Assembly (NCBI RefSeq): GCF_902859625.1
Contig: NZ_CADIJX010000001.1
Location: 1,054,001-1,118,000, forward strand
Direction of reading: 5' to 3'
DNA length: 64,000 nt
From: Achromobacter pestifer
GTDB lineage: Bacteria > Pseudomonadota > Gammaproteobacteria > Burkholderiales > Burkholderiaceae_B
Below, piece after piece: positions 35,869 through 45,750 of the stretch. Position 1 is the first letter of the stretch. Each line of letters starts with the position of its first letter. The notes under the pieces were generated by a model. It was not told the origin of the DNA and did not search any database. It saw only the letters and a program-made list of their open reading frames with translations. Made by a program: the position numbers and the translations under genes.

Positions 35869-36693
35869 ATGGAGACCGATCCGATGCAAGTCATCTCTAG
35901 CGAATTCAAGACCCTGCTCTATACCGTGGAAGGCGGCGTCGCCACCATCACCCTGAACCGTCCTGCGCAGCGAAATGCGCTGGACCTGACCATGCGTGAA
36001 GAGCTGGCGCACCTGGTGGGCGAGATCCGCCGCGACCGCGGCGTGCGCGTCGTGATCCTGGCGGGTGCCGGTGGCGCCTTCTGTTCCGGCGGCGATATCT
36101 CCACCATGGACTCCGGCGGGTCCGCCGAGGAAGCGCGCGAACGCATGGCCAGCCTGCTCCTCACGATAGAAGGCCTGATCACGCTGGACCGACCGGTGAT
36201 CGCGGCGGTCGACGGCCCGGCCTATGGCGCCGGGCTGGGCCTGGCCCTGACCGCCGATCTGATCCTGGCCTCGCCGCGTGCGCGCTTCTGCCTGTCCTTC
36301 CTGCGGCTGGGGGCCATCCCCGACTGCGCCACCCTGTACACCCTGCCGCGCATGGTCGGCCTACAGCGCGCCAAGGAACTTGCCTTCTCCACGCGCGAAT
36401 TCCAGGCCGAGGAGGCCAAGGAGATGGGCATCGTGTTCGAGATCCAACCGCAGGAACTGATAGGCCAGCGCGCACGGCAGATCGCGCTGTCGATGGCCGA
36501 ACTGCCCATGGCGGCGCTGGCGATCACCAAGCGCGGCTTGAACGCCTCGCTCAACAGCGACCTGAACACCATGCTGGACCTGGAGGCCGCGGGCCAGGGC
36601 GTGGCGCGCTCTTCCGAGTACCACCGCGAAGCCGCCGGCCGCTTTCTCGACAAGGTGGCGCAGCGCTTCCAATGGCCGGCGGCGAACGCCTGA
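35869..36693 (+). CDS. enoyl-CoA hydratase/isomerase (crotonase family)
   Basis: About 274 residues, with NRPAQRNALDLTM, oxyanion hole GAGGAFCSGGD, YGAGLGLAL and the PaaG-type region LGAIPDCATLYTLPRMVG with the catalytic acid in IPD. Alternative ATG at 35884. It could hydrate or isomerise an enoyl-CoA in the pathway. The next gene starts 6 bp after its stop. Confidence 0.85.
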   Translation: METDPMQVISSEFKTLLYTVEGGVATITLNRPAQRNALDLTMREELAHLVGEIRRDRGVRVVILAGAGGAFCSGGDISTMDSGGSAEEARERMASLLLTIEGLITLDRPVIAAVDGPAYGAGLGLALTADLILASPRARFCLSFLRLGAIPDCATLYTLPRMVGLQRAKELAFSTREFQAEEAKEMGIVFEIQPQELIGQRARQIALSMAELPMAALAITKRGLNASLNSDLNTMLDLEAAGQGVARSSEYHREAAGRFLDKVAQRFQWPAANA

Positions 36694-36699
36694 TAGGCC

Positions 36700-38256
36700 A
36701 TGGCCCATCTGATCGACTGCTTCGAGCGCGGCCTGAGCCTATCCGCAAGTGCGCCCTGCTTCGCCGAACCCGACGGCCGGGTCCTGGACTACGGCACGGT
36801 GGCCGCCCTGTCGCACCGCATCGCCAACGGACTGCACGCGGCAGGCGTGGGTCCGGGCGACAAGGTCGGGCTGCTCAGCCCCAACCATCTCCTGACTTTC
36901 GTGGCGGTGCTGGGCATCGTCCGCTCCCGCGGCATCTGGCTACCCGTCAATGCGCGCAACAGCATCGAGGAAAACCTCTACGTGCTGGCGCGCGGCCATT
37001 GCGCCTTCCTGTTCCTGCACAGCAGCTTCGCCGGCGACCTGGACAAGATCCGAGCCGCCCTGCCGGACCTGAAGGGCCTCATCATCATCGACGGCCCGCT
37101 GCCGCAGGCACCCGGACTGGAGCAATGGGCTGCCGCCCAGAGCGCCGCGCCGGTCGAACCCGAGGCGTGCGCCGACGAAGTGGTGGCGATTCGCGGCACC
37201 GGCGGCACGACCGGCACGCCCAAGGGCGTGCTCGTCACGCATCGCATGTACACCGCCCTGCTTGCCAACTGGTTCGCCGCAATGCCCGTGCGCGAAACGC
37301 CGGTACACCTGGTCGTCGCGCCATTGACCCATGCGGCCGGCATGGTGGCCTTCGCCACGCTGGCCCATGGCGGCGTCAACATCGTATTGCCGTCACCGCG
37401 GCCGGAAGCGATTCTTGAAGCCCTGGAACGGCACCGCGTGACCCAGCTGTTCTGTCCGCCCACGGTGATCTACCGCCTGCTGGCACACCCCGACGCGCGC
37501 CGCTGGCGCTACGACGCGCTGCGCTACTTCGTCTATTCGGCCGCGCCGATGTCGGCAGCCAAACTGCAACTGGCATTGGACGTATTCGGGCCGGTCATGG
37601 TGCAGTGCTACGGCCAGGCGGAAGCCCCCTTCACCTGCACCACCATGACCGCCGAGGACCACGTCGCCGCTCTGCGGCCCGGCGCAACGCACCGGCTGGC
37701 CAGTTGCGGGCGCGCGGCCCCCTTCGCGCGGGTCGAGATCATGGACCCGCAAGGCCGGCTGCTCGGTCCCGACCAACGCGGCGAAATCGTCGTCCAGGGC
37801 GACCTGGTGATGCCCGGCTACTACAACAATCCCGAGGGCTCGGCCCAGGCCCTGCGCGACGGCTGGCTACATACCGGAGACATCGGATACCGCGACGCGG
37901 ACGGCTATTTCTACATCGTCGACCGCATGAAGGACCTGATCATCTCGGGCGGCTTCAACATATCGCCTGGCGAAATCGAACAGGTATTGTGGGCGCACCC
38001 GCTGGTCAACGATTGCGCCGTGATCGGCGTGCCGGACGAAGACTGGGGCGAGGCGGTCAAGGCCATCATCGAACTCAAGCCCGGCGTCCAATGGAACGCG
38101 GAAGCAGCCATCGCATATTGCCGCTCGCGGCTGGATGGCATGAAAACGCCCAAGTCGGTGGAGTTCCGCGATGAACTCCCACGCAGCCAGGTGGGCAAGG
38201 TCCTGAAACAGCAACTACGCGAACCCTACTGGGCGGGCCGGGAACGGCGCGTATAG
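36700..38256 (+). CDS. AMP-forming acyl-CoA ligase (second of two)
   Basis: 518 residues of the ANL superfamily: ATP loop RGTGGTTGTPKG, adenine region VQCYGQAE, hinge DRMKDLIISGGFNISPGE and terminal lysine LPRSQVGKVLKQ. It ends the plus-strand operon. It may act on the initial acid or on a shortened intermediate. Confidence 0.9.
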   Translation: MAHLIDCFERGLSLSASAPCFAEPDGRVLDYGTVAALSHRIANGLHAAGVGPGDKVGLLSPNHLLTFVAVLGIVRSRGIWLPVNARNSIEENLYVLARGHCAFLFLHSSFAGDLDKIRAALPDLKGLIIIDGPLPQAPGLEQWAAAQSAAPVEPEACADEVVAIRGTGGTTGTPKGVLVTHRMYTALLANWFAAMPVRETPVHLVVAPLTHAAGMVAFATLAHGGVNIVLPSPRPEAILEALERHRVTQLFCPPTVIYRLLAHPDARRWRYDALRYFVYSAAPMSAAKLQLALDVFGPVMVQCYGQAEAPFTCTTMTAEDHVAALRPGATHRLASCGRAAPFARVEIMDPQGRLLGPDQRGEIVVQGDLVMPGYYNNPEGSAQALRDGWLHTGDIGYRDADGYFYIVDRMKDLIISGGFNISPGEIEQVLWAHPLVNDCAVIGVPDEDWGEAVKAIIELKPGVQWNAEAAIAYCRSRLDGMKTPKSVEFRDELPRSQVGKVLKQQLREPYWAGRERRV

Positions 38257-38289
38257 GCCCTCACGCTCTGCGAACAAGGCGCGCGGCGC

Positions 38290-39288
38290 TCAGTGAGTGA
38301 ATGCGAGCTTTCTCGATGGGGTGTAGAGCGCCAGCTTTCCAACCACGCAGCCCAACACCAGAAGCGCGGCATACACCAGCAGCGTCATTGCGACCATCAC
38401 GTTGGAGTCAACTATGCTCGTCGGTTGGCCCCAGCGCAGCGCCAGAACGGCCAAAAAGCCCATGCCGATTCCCAGCACCTGCGCCAGCCAGAAGGCCAGC
38501 GTGCCATGGGCCAGCGCACGCCCTTGGCGCGCGGCGCCGACCGGGCGCGGCAGAATTTTCAGGCAGACGTACGTGCACAGCACCAGGATGAGGGCGGGCA
38601 GGACCAGGTAGCCCAGCACGTGTTCCAGCCAGCCCATCTTGGGCGACTGCATTTGCAGGTAGCTGCCCACGCCGACACATACGCTCAATTGCCAGCCCAG
38701 CACCATCAGTCCCGAGCTCCAGGCTGCATGGCGCTGTTCATAAACCGGGCCACCGGCAGGCCCCGCAGGGCGCACCGTCCACGTGGCAATGCGCAAGGCG
38801 AGATACGCGCCAAGAATTTCCAGGACGATGGTCAGCGCACTGATGAACAGCGCCACGGCAATGAATTGGCCCGTCTGGCCCGCCTGGCCAGCCGGGCCGG
38901 CGTGCTCCAGGACGTACCGCACCAGCATTCTGTGCAGGTGAATCGTGCCGACCGACAAAGTCAAGGAGAAACTCAACAGCAGAACAATGAACGTGCCGAA
39001 GAGCTTGCGGGGTTCGTCCACGGCCTGCGTGTTGTTCTGACGTAGCCAGCGGTGCATGGCGCCCCACACCGTCAAGCCGACGAAGACGGTCCACGTTGCA
39101 ATGGTGGTCAACAACGGCATCAGGAATTTCGGCTGGCTATAGACCTCGCGTAGTCGCGCAGATTGGGGGAACGCGAACAGCTGGTAACTTTGCGCCAGCG
39201 CCGCGTAAACCACACACAGGATCACGGCCGTCAATGCCAGACGCCAGGCAAGCGAGGACGAGGACGAGGAACGAGCGTGGTTGGTCAT
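38290..39288 (-). CDS. polytopic membrane protein, unknown function
   Basis: 332 residues with about eight predicted membrane helices. A Ser-run (SSSSSS) precedes the first helix, and a short Gly-Pro/Gln repeat (AGPAGQAGQTGQ) lies in a loop near residue 130-145. No recognised motif or family. It is convergent with the acyl-CoA ligase and stands alone. Confidence 0.6.
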   Translation of the reverse strand: MTNHARSSSSSSLAWRLALTAVILCVVYAALAQSYQLFAFPQSARLREVYSQPKFLMPLLTTIATWTVFVGLTVWGAMHRWLRQNNTQAVDEPRKLFGTFIVLLLSFSLTLSVGTIHLHRMLVRYVLEHAGPAGQAGQTGQFIAVALFISALTIVLEILGAYLALRIATWTVRPAGPAGGPVYEQRHAAWSSGLMVLGWQLSVCVGVGSYLQMQSPKMGWLEHVLGYLVLPALILVLCTYVCLKILPRPVGAARQGRALAHGTLAFWLAQVLGIGMGFLAVLALRWGQPTSIVDSNVMVAMTLLVYAALLVLGCVVGKLALYTPSRKLAFTH

Positions 39289-39349
39289 CTGCGTTGTGCC
39301 AAGCGTATCGAGATATACGGTTACCGGCGATCGCCCCTCGCGAGGGAGT

Positions 39350-39640
39350 TCAGGCGGTCAGGAAGCGCATGACTTCGGCCCAATCGTTGGTCGACAGGGC
39401 GACGTCTTCGAAGTCGCCTGCTTCCTCATCGTAGCGCGAGACACAGAAGCGCTGGCTCCTGCCTGATTCGCGGTCGGCATAATTGGCGTAGTCGATATAC
39501 ACCTTCAAGCTGCGCTCCTCGTTCTCGAACGATGGCGCTGCATCGATGCGCATCGAAGCGTCAAAGTAACCTTCGGGCAGGGTTGGCAGGGTTGTTATGT
39601 CGTAGTCGGGAAATTCGCGACGCAGTCGGTCAAGGTTCAT
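39350..39640 (-). CDS. small hypothetical protein
   Basis: 96 residues from an ATG at 39640; acidic, aromatic-rich (DYANYADRESGRSQRFCVSRYDEEAGD), no signal. A longer frame up to 39748 lacks support. No family recognised. It lies 61 bp upstream of the membrane-protein gene on the same strand. Confidence 0.5.
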   Translation of the reverse strand: MNLDRLRREFPDYDITTLPTLPEGYFDASMRIDAAPSFENEERSLKVYIDYANYADRESGRSQRFCVSRYDEEAGDFEDVALSTNDWAEVMRFLTA

Positions 39641-39854
39641 AAGGGAAGCATATGGGGGCTGGAGGCCTGACATTTTACGTTGTTCAGTGGCAACCGCCCT
39701 AATGTCCCCCCGAAGCAGCGTTGCTACACTCCATTCGCAACGCTTCACTGCGAGACGCCCGGCATGACAAAGACATCAGATGACGGCGATGAATCTGGCT
39801 TCCTGGAGCCTGGCGTCGAGCAGACCCGTCACCTCCGGCGAAAACCTTCATCAT

Positions 39855-40781
39855 ATGCAACCACGTTTCCTACATGCCTTGCTGATTGCCTTCGTCGCCA
39901 GCGTCGGCTTCGCTGGCGATTCGGCGCACGCCCAGGCTAAATCGACTCCAAAGGTGCAGCCTGGCGAGGGGCGCCCCTACGAGATTGCCGACAGCGAGGT
40001 ATGGGACGTGCCCGATCCGGTTTCGGGCCGCGGCTACCAAGTGTTCATTGCTTTGCCGCCGTCCTATGCGAAGCAGCCACAGCGGCGCTACCCCGTGCTT
40101 TATGTGACCGATGCCGACTACGCCTTCCCGATCATCCGGCAATTAGGGCGTCGCCTGAACGTTGAAGGGCCCAAGATCGAGGAGTTCATCCTTGTCGGTC
40201 TCTCTTATGGAAAGGGAGAGGACGGTGGGGTCAGCCGCCAGCGCGACTACACCCCGACCGCGAACGGCCCAAGCACCGCGCCAGCAAACGCGATCCATGG
40301 CCAGGCGCGCGCCTACCAAGAATATCTGCGCGATCAGGTATTGCCATTCATCGCCGCGCGCTACCGGGCAGAGCCGGCCAAGACCATCTTTCTTGGCCAC
40401 TCCTACGGCGCCCTGCTTGGCGCGCAGATCCTTTTCACCGAACCGGGCTTGTTCAACGGCTATATCCTCGGCAGCCCGTCTCTCTGGTACGACAAACGAC
40501 ATGCTTTGAAGCTCGAAGCCCGCTACGCCCAGCAGAATAAGGACTTGACGGCGAATGTCTATCTTTATGTCGGCGCCTACGAGGCGCTGCGCAAAGGTGA
40601 TCGCCGCTACAACCAGACGGTGGACATGGTGGCCGACAACCAGGCGCTGGAGACGGCGTTGCTGAGCAGAAAGTATCCGGGCTTGAAGTTGAAGTCAGCG
40701 GTCCTGAACGACGAGGACCATCTGACTGTGGCGCCGCGTGGCTTCACGCAAGGCTTGAAATATCTGCTGCCGGTGCGCTGA
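39855..40781 (+). CDS. secreted esterase, alpha/beta hydrolase of the IroE/BesA-like type
   Basis: 308 residues with signal peptide MQPRFLHALLIAFVASVGF. It has the strand-loop YPVLYVTDADYAFP, the nucleophile elbow GHSYGALLG and a late acid/His region NDEDHLTVAP. Sequence class is the IroE/BesA/esterase D-type hydrolases that cleave ferric siderophore esters, but no siderophore gene is near. The upstream in-frame codons are unlikely to be translated. Confidence 0.75.
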   Translation: MQPRFLHALLIAFVASVGFAGDSAHAQAKSTPKVQPGEGRPYEIADSEVWDVPDPVSGRGYQVFIALPPSYAKQPQRRYPVLYVTDADYAFPIIRQLGRRLNVEGPKIEEFILVGLSYGKGEDGGVSRQRDYTPTANGPSTAPANAIHGQARAYQEYLRDQVLPFIAARYRAEPAKTIFLGHSYGALLGAQILFTEPGLFNGYILGSPSLWYDKRHALKLEARYAQQNKDLTANVYLYVGAYEALRKGDRRYNQTVDMVADNQALETALLSRKYPGLKLKSAVLNDEDHLTVAPRGFTQGLKYLLPVR

Positions 40782-40812
40782 TACGTCACCGACGGGCGTA
40801 CAAGCGGCCAAG

Positions 40813-41196
40813 TCACCGGCTTTTTGAGATCACGCCACTCATGTATTTGTTCAAATCGCGAAAATCCTGAACCGTCCATGCGTGCGGCGCCATCTTTACG
40901 CCATTCTCTTTCAGCGTTCTTGGAATCAAGTCGCCATTCGGACGAAGAATTACCGATGAAACAATGACACCGGGATAATCGTTCAGCCGCTTTTTAAAGG
41001 CCGTGGTGGTCAGATCAGGAGTTGGAGGATTGCTTTTCCTGGCCAATGGCCCGGTCCCTTTGAGATCGGCTCCATGGCACACGGCACATCGCTGAGTAAA
41101 GAGGTTCTTCCCATTGACGCTTTGCGCGAACGACGGCAATGTTTGAATCAGCGCCAAAACGCCTAGCGAAGCGACGCACAGTGCTCTTACTTTCAT
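40813..41196 (-). CDS. small periplasmic c-type cytochrome
   Basis: 127 residues with a signal peptide cleaved near SFAQ-SVN. One heme site CAVCH (CAVCHG) and a probable methionine ligand in VKMAPHAW. Class I monoheme cytochrome c with a downstream helix VQDFRDLNKYMSG. Isolated, so its electron partner is not known. It is convergent with the esterase gene. Confidence 0.85.
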   Translation of the reverse strand: MKVRALCVASLGVLALIQTLPSFAQSVNGKNLFTQRCAVCHGADLKGTGPLARKSNPPTPDLTTTAFKKRLNDYPGVIVSSVILRPNGDLIPRTLKENGVKMAPHAWTVQDFRDLNKYMSGVISKSR

Positions 41197-41321
41197 TTGG
41201 TCTTTTTGTATGAATCAGATCATGATCGGGAGCGCGGCCGGCGGGCCGAGGATCATTGCTGGCCGACGCGCGGGGCGCATTATCGCAGACGGCATGGCCC
41301 AACTGGCTTGCGGCATCCCCG

Positions 41322-41351
41322 AAAAAAGTCGGCATTGCGCCGGCCTTTTTT
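41322..41351 (-). terminator. bidirectional intrinsic terminator
   Basis: An A6 run at 41322, an imperfect GC stem (GTCGGC/GCCGGC) and a T6 run at 41346-41351. It sits after the stop of the lipoprotein gene, read on the minus strand, and before the cytochrome promoter. It can act in either direction. Confidence 0.65.
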
Positions 41352-41406
41352 CCTGGTCAGGGCTTGCTTGGCGGGAGTTTCCGCGGGTTTGTCTCCCGTA
41401 GGAGGA

Positions 41407-41658
41407 TCAGTTGCTGTTGATCCATTCCTGTGTGTCTCGGATGAACCAGGGAAGATTCAACCTTTCCCCCTCACCGGACTGAATGGTCAAATTCTGATCC
41501 GAAGAACCCGGAGCGCCGTTTGTCCCCTGCTTCGTGGACGATGGCCGGCTCCGATAATCCATATCGGTTTGCCGGGGCGGACTTTCCGCGCAGGCAGTAA
41601 TCGACGCGCATGCGATCGCAACAAGGATTGGTCGCAGTGCTGAACAAAGGGTCTTCAT
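41407..41658 (-). CDS. small putative lipoprotein
   Basis: 83 residues from the ATG at 41658. MKTLCSALRPILVAIACASITACAE gives a signal peptide with lipobox ITAC. The mature part is short, Ser/Gln-rich and ends with WFIRDTQEWINSN. No family recognised. A longer frame from 41703 would put residues before the signal. Confidence 0.55.
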   Translation of the reverse strand: MKTLCSALRPILVAIACASITACAESPPRQTDMDYRSRPSSTKQGTNGAPGSSDQNLTIQSGEGERLNLPWFIRDTQEWINSN

Positions 41659-41811
41659 GATGCGTGGGTTCCCGCTGGCGGCACAGGCCGAAGTGCCGGG
41701 CAATCAAGGCCTCTACCCTGTACCTTACTCGCAATACCAGGCCACCGTCTGCCCTTCACGCCCTTCGGGTCCGCGCGTCCTCGATCGCCGCCTCGGCCGC
41801 GCCATCCTCAA

Positions 41812-42213
41812 TCAAGCCTTGTTTTTCGCCGCCGCCGCGCGTATCAATGCCTGGAATGCCTGCTCGTCGATGTGGTCGCCCTGATGGATATCGATCGCCC
41901 GGCGGGTATTGCCGTCCAGACTGGCATTGAACAAACCGGCGGGGTCTTCCAGCGCTGCGCCTTTGGCGAAGGTCAGTTTCACGGCGCTTTTGTAAGTTTC
42001 TCCGGTACAGAGGATGCCGCCCTGTTCCCATACCGGCACGCCGCGCCATTTCCAGGTTTCCACCACCCCGGGGACGGCCTTTCTTATCAATGCGCGGACC
42101 CGCGCCAGCGTCTCGCCTCGCCAGTCGCCCAGCTCGCGGATTCGGGCGTCGATCTTGTCAGACGCCGATCTGGCGTCTTCGGCTGTCGCGGCACTGCTGG
42201 TTTTGGTCGCCAT
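41812..42213 (-). CDS. DUF1801 domain protein
   Basis: 133 residues of the DUF1801 (YdhG-like) family, with the helix-turn and WKWRGVPVWEQGGILCTGETYKSAVKLTF block and ASLDGNTRRAIDIHQGDHID. These small soluble proteins have no firm role. It is single, with 63 bp to the LysR gene downstream. Confidence 0.8.
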   Translation of the reverse strand: MATKTSSAATAEDARSASDKIDARIRELGDWRGETLARVRALIRKAVPGVVETWKWRGVPVWEQGGILCTGETYKSAVKLTFAKGAALEDPAGLFNASLDGNTRRAIDIHQGDHIDEQAFQALIRAAAAKNKA

Positions 42214-42277
42214 GGCGCTTGTCCTCGCAGGTCTCGTGGATAACGGTCAAGTCAGCAAAAATTCCACATCCGCCTCA

Positions 42278-43261
42278 TCAGCCTGCGCGCGACGCCAACG
42301 GCGTACGGCTCAGAAAGCGGTCAAAGGCGGTCAGGTATGCCACTTCCACCGCCGTCAGCTTGCGTTGTTTGTGCCAGGTCAGGAACACGTCGATTTCGGC
42401 CACGGATTCGGCGGGCGGCAAGCGCCGCAGCTCACCGTTCACGACGTCCTGGCGGATCAGATGTTCAGGCAGGAAGCTCAAGCCGATGCCGGCCACCACC
42501 ATGCGCCGCACTTCTTCGATGTTCGGCGACGTGCCCACAATGCGGCCGGTAAACCCCTGTTGGTCTCGGAAGATGGTCAACGGCGATAGCGTGTCGCCGA
42601 TCTGGTCGCTGGCGAAGCAGACGAAGTTCTGGTCCATCAGGTCTTCAATGCTGACCCGCTGCTTTGAAAACAGGGGATGGTGACGGCCGCACACCACCGC
42701 ATAGTGGTGGCGCAGGAACAGGCGGCGCTCCAACGCCTCGACCGGCTTGCGGCACAGGCAGATGCCCAGCGCCGGCACCCGCTTGGACAGCGCATCCAGG
42801 ATGGCGGCGCTGGGTAGCACGTCCATGTGGAATTCGATCTTGGGATAGCGGCGGTGGAACTGCGCCAGGAAGTCATCGTAGGCAGGGCTCTGCACCTTGC
42901 TCATCACCAGCAGGCGCAGGGTGCCGGCGATTTCCGCCTTGTCCTGGGTCGCGGCATTTTCGATGCGCGCCATCGTGCCGTACATGTCGCGGGCGATGGC
43001 GTAGATCTCGTCGCCCAGGCCCGTCAGCCGGAATTCGCCGTTGCGCCGGTGCAGCAGCATGCCGCCCACCGCCTCTTCCAGCCGCTTGAGCGCCTGGCTG
43101 ACCGCCGGCTGGCTCAGGTGCAGGGCTTGTGCCGCCCGCCCCACCCCACGCTCCTGCACCACGAACATGAAGGTACGAAGCAGGTTCCAGTCCATGCGTT
43201 CAGGCGCAAGCGGCAGCGACGTGGGCTGCGAAGTCGGTTGTCGAGCAGGCGGCTGAGGCAT
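42278..43261 (-). CDS. LysR-family regulator
   Basis: About 305-327 residues. N-terminal winged helix: MDWNLLRTFMFVVQERGVGRAAQALHLSQPAVSQALKRLEEAVG, followed by a periplasmic-binding-like effector domain. An internal ATG at 43195 (MDWNLLRTF) fits typical LysR starts better than the Pro-rich extension to 43261. It follows the amidohydrolase gene on the same strand and probably regulates it and the transporter; see the site at 45751. Confidence 0.85.
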   Translation of the reverse strand: MPQPPARQPTSQPTSLPLAPERMDWNLLRTFMFVVQERGVGRAAQALHLSQPAVSQALKRLEEAVGGMLLHRRNGEFRLTGLGDEIYAIARDMYGTMARIENAATQDKAEIAGTLRLLVMSKVQSPAYDDFLAQFHRRYPKIEFHMDVLPSAAILDALSKRVPALGICLCRKPVEALERRLFLRHHYAVVCGRHHPLFSKQRVSIEDLMDQNFVCFASDQIGDTLSPLTIFRDQQGFTGRIVGTSPNIEEVRRMVVAGIGLSFLPEHLIRQDVVNGELRRLPPAESVAEIDVFLTWHKQRKLTAVEVAYLTAFDRFLSRTPLASRAG

Positions 43262-43338
43262 GGCGTGGCGGACGCGGTGAACGGAGTGGAAAGCAGAATG
43301 GGCTCCGAACCCCGCTGGCCGCGCCGATGCCGTGCAAC

Positions 43339-44358
43339 TCAGACGCCGGTCAGCCCCGCGAAAAACCGCGATGCGTTGGATTCCAACCCTTCGATATAGT
43401 AGCCGCCTTCCTGCACGATCAGGGTGGGAAGCCGCAGGCCGCCCACCTCGCGGCCCAGCTTTTCAAAGCCGTCTTCCGTGACGCTGACCATGGCTTGCGG
43501 ATCTTTTTCAAAGATGTCGAAGCCCAGTGACAGGACCAGCGCGTCCGGCTGGAATAGTTCGATCGCGCGGCGTGCCTGCACCAGCCGGTCAAAGAACACC
43601 GATTCCGGCGATCCGTGCGGCATTGGTAGATTGATGTTGTAGCCGTAACCTTCGCCCGCGCCGCGTTCCTCCTCGAAACCTGCCACCACGGGGTAGAAGT
43701 TCTCGGGGTCGCCATGGATGGAGACATACAGCACATCGCTGCGTTCGTAGAAGATCTCCTGGATACCCTGGCCGTGATGCATATCGGTATCCAGGATCGC
43801 CACGCGCGGAAACGCCGATGTCAGGCGCTGGGCGGCAATGGCGGCGTTGTTCAGGTAGCAGAACCCGCCCGCCGCATCGCGCCGCGCATGGTGGCCAGGC
43901 GGACGGCAGATCGCGTAGGCGTGGCGGTCGCCCGCCAGCAAGGCCTCGGCCCCGGCCACGGCACACTGGGCGGACCAATAGGCGGACTGCCAGGTTTGCG
44001 GACCCACGGGGCAGCTGCCGTCGGCCAGGTACCGGCCGGCCTTGGCCAGCACGCCGCGCAGGGCATTCGGTTCACGCACGAACACATTCGAGACCACTTC
44101 GCCGCCCCAATCTCCCGGCAGCTTCATCCAGTCCTCATGCGCGCTTTGCAGGAAGCGCAGGTAGTCCAGGGAATGCACGGCCGATATGGCCCCCGCGCCG
44201 TGGTCAGCTGGCGCCTGCACGTCAAATCCCAGCTTGCGCGCGGCCTGCACCAGGCCATCCAGCCGAGCGGGCACTTCCTGGGGCGTGCGCATCTTGCCGC
44301 GTGAAAAGTAGGTCTGCGGGTGGTGAAGCTTCTGGTCGTCGTGGAAAAAGGCCTTCAT
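43339..44358 (-). CDS. histone-deacetylase-family amidohydrolase, acetylpolyamine amidohydrolase-like
   Basis: 339 residues with the arginase/deacetylase fold: CRPPGHHARRDAAGGFCYLNNAA (paired active-site His), zinc ligands in LDTDMHHGQG and LSLGFDIFEKDP, and the tyrosine motif EGGYY. The class hydrolyses acetyl or formyl amides, such as acetylated polyamines. Its ATG overlaps the stop of the transporter gene (ATGA), so import and deacylation are coupled. The upstream frame to 44475 is inside the transporter gene and not used. Confidence 0.85.
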   Translation of the reverse strand: MKAFFHDDQKLHHPQTYFSRGKMRTPQEVPARLDGLVQAARKLGFDVQAPADHGAGAISAVHSLDYLRFLQSAHEDWMKLPGDWGGEVVSNVFVREPNALRGVLAKAGRYLADGSCPVGPQTWQSAYWSAQCAVAGAEALLAGDRHAYAICRPPGHHARRDAAGGFCYLNNAAIAAQRLTSAFPRVAILDTDMHHGQGIQEIFYERSDVLYVSIHGDPENFYPVVAGFEEERGAGEGYGYNINLPMPHGSPESVFFDRLVQARRAIELFQPDALVLSLGFDIFEKDPQAMVSVTEDGFEKLGREVGGLRLPTLIVQEGGYYIEGLESNASRFFAGLTGV

Positions 44359-45689
44359 GCTTGCTGATCCTTCAGTTGAAATTGCTCGCTGTGCTGGCCG
44401 GCATTGCCCAGCAGCAGGACGGAAACCAGGGAAAGCAACGATATCGCCGAAAACAGCAACGCCAGCGGCCACCATTGGCCCTTGAAGTTCTCTGCCAGCA
44501 CCGTTCCCAGCAAGGGCGTCAACCCGCCGAAAATGGCGCCCGACAACTGATAGGCCATGGAAATGCCGGTGTAGCGGATGGCGGTCGGGAAGCTGTCACT
44601 GACGTAGCCCGCGATCACCGCGTAATAGGCGCCCATGAAGAGTACCGCCACGCCGACGCCCAGGGTAATACTGGTAAGCGAGCCCTGGTCCACCAGATTG
44701 AACATGGCGTAGGGAGTGAACATCGACACAAACGCCATGGCGCCCAGGAAGCGCAGGTTGCCGACGCGGCTGGCGATGTAGGCGGCCAGGGGGGTGATCA
44801 GGAACTGCATGATCGACACCACCAGCAGGCAATCCAGGATCACCGCGCGGTTCAGGCCCACGTACTGCGTGGTGTAGGCGATCATGAACGTGTTGGTGAA
44901 ATAGAAGCCGGCAATACCCAGCACATTGGCGCCCACCGCCAGCGCCAGCAGGCGGGGCGCGCCGCGCAGCACCTGCGCAAGCGGGGTCTGGACGGGCTTG
45001 GCCGAGGGCGCGCGCTTGGCCTGCGCCTGCTTTTCAGCCAGGAAGTCCGGAGATTCATTGACGCTTAGCCGGATCACGAAGCCCACGATCAGCAGCACCG
45101 CCGAAAACAGGAACGGCACGCGCCAGCCCCAACTCAGGAAAGCCTCGTCATCCAGGCCAGTGACCAGCTTGAACATCAGCATCGACAGGATCAGCCCGGC
45201 GGGGCTGCCCAGTTGGGCGAAGGACGCGAAGAAAGTGCGCTTGCTCTTGTCCGGCGAATGTTCGCCCGCCATCAGCACCGCCCCGCCCCATTCGCCGCCC
45301 ACGGCAATCCCTTGCACGATGCGCAGCACGATCAACAGCACGGGCGCCCAGAAGCCGATGGAGGCATAGGTGGGCAACAGACCGATCAGCACCGTTACCG
45401 TGCCCATCATCACCAGCGTGATCACCAAGGATTTCTTGCGGCCGATCTTGTCGCCGATATGGCCGAAGATCGCTCCCCCCAAGGGGCGGGCGAAGAAGCC
45501 CACCGCAAAGGTGCCCAGGGCGGCCAGGGTTCCGTAGAAGCCGGTGGCCGACGGGAAGAAGAGCTTGCCAAATACCAGCGCGGCGGCGGTGGCGTAGATA
45601 TAAAAGTCGTACCACTCGATCATGGTGCCGACGAAAGCGGCGGTGGACGCGCGCACCGGTTGGTGCCCCGTCGCAGTTTCTCCCCTCAT
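44355..45689 (-). CDS. MFS transporter, metabolite:H+ symporter (MHS) family
   Basis: 444 residues with about 12 membrane helices. Motifs of ShiA/ProP-type symporters are present, such as FGHIGDKIGRKKSLVITLVMMG and FFARPLGGAIFGHIGD. Cytosolic loop between helices 6 and 7 contains ESPDFLAEKQAQAKRAPSAK. It likely imports the amidohydrolase substrate. Starts at ATG 45689 near a weak ribosome site. Confidence 0.85.
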   Translation of the reverse strand: MRGETATGHQPVRASTAAFVGTMIEWYDFYIYATAAALVFGKLFFPSATGFYGTLAALGTFAVGFFARPLGGAIFGHIGDKIGRKKSLVITLVMMGTVTVLIGLLPTYASIGFWAPVLLIVLRIVQGIAVGGEWGGAVLMAGEHSPDKSKRTFFASFAQLGSPAGLILSMLMFKLVTGLDDEAFLSWGWRVPFLFSAVLLIVGFVIRLSVNESPDFLAEKQAQAKRAPSAKPVQTPLAQVLRGAPRLLALAVGANVLGIAGFYFTNTFMIAYTTQYVGLNRAVILDCLLVVSIMQFLITPLAAYIASRVGNLRFLGAMAFVSMFTPYAMFNLVDQGSLTSITLGVGVAVLFMGAYYAVIAGYVSDSFPTAIRYTGISMAYQLSGAIFGGLTPLLGTVLAENFKGQWWPLALLFSAISLLSLVSVLLLGNAGQHSEQFQLKDQQA

Positions 45690-45750
45690 GTTTATCTCTC
45701 TTTAGGTAGGTTGAGGTCTATCAGCCAGCTGTTATAGCCTCGGCCCCACC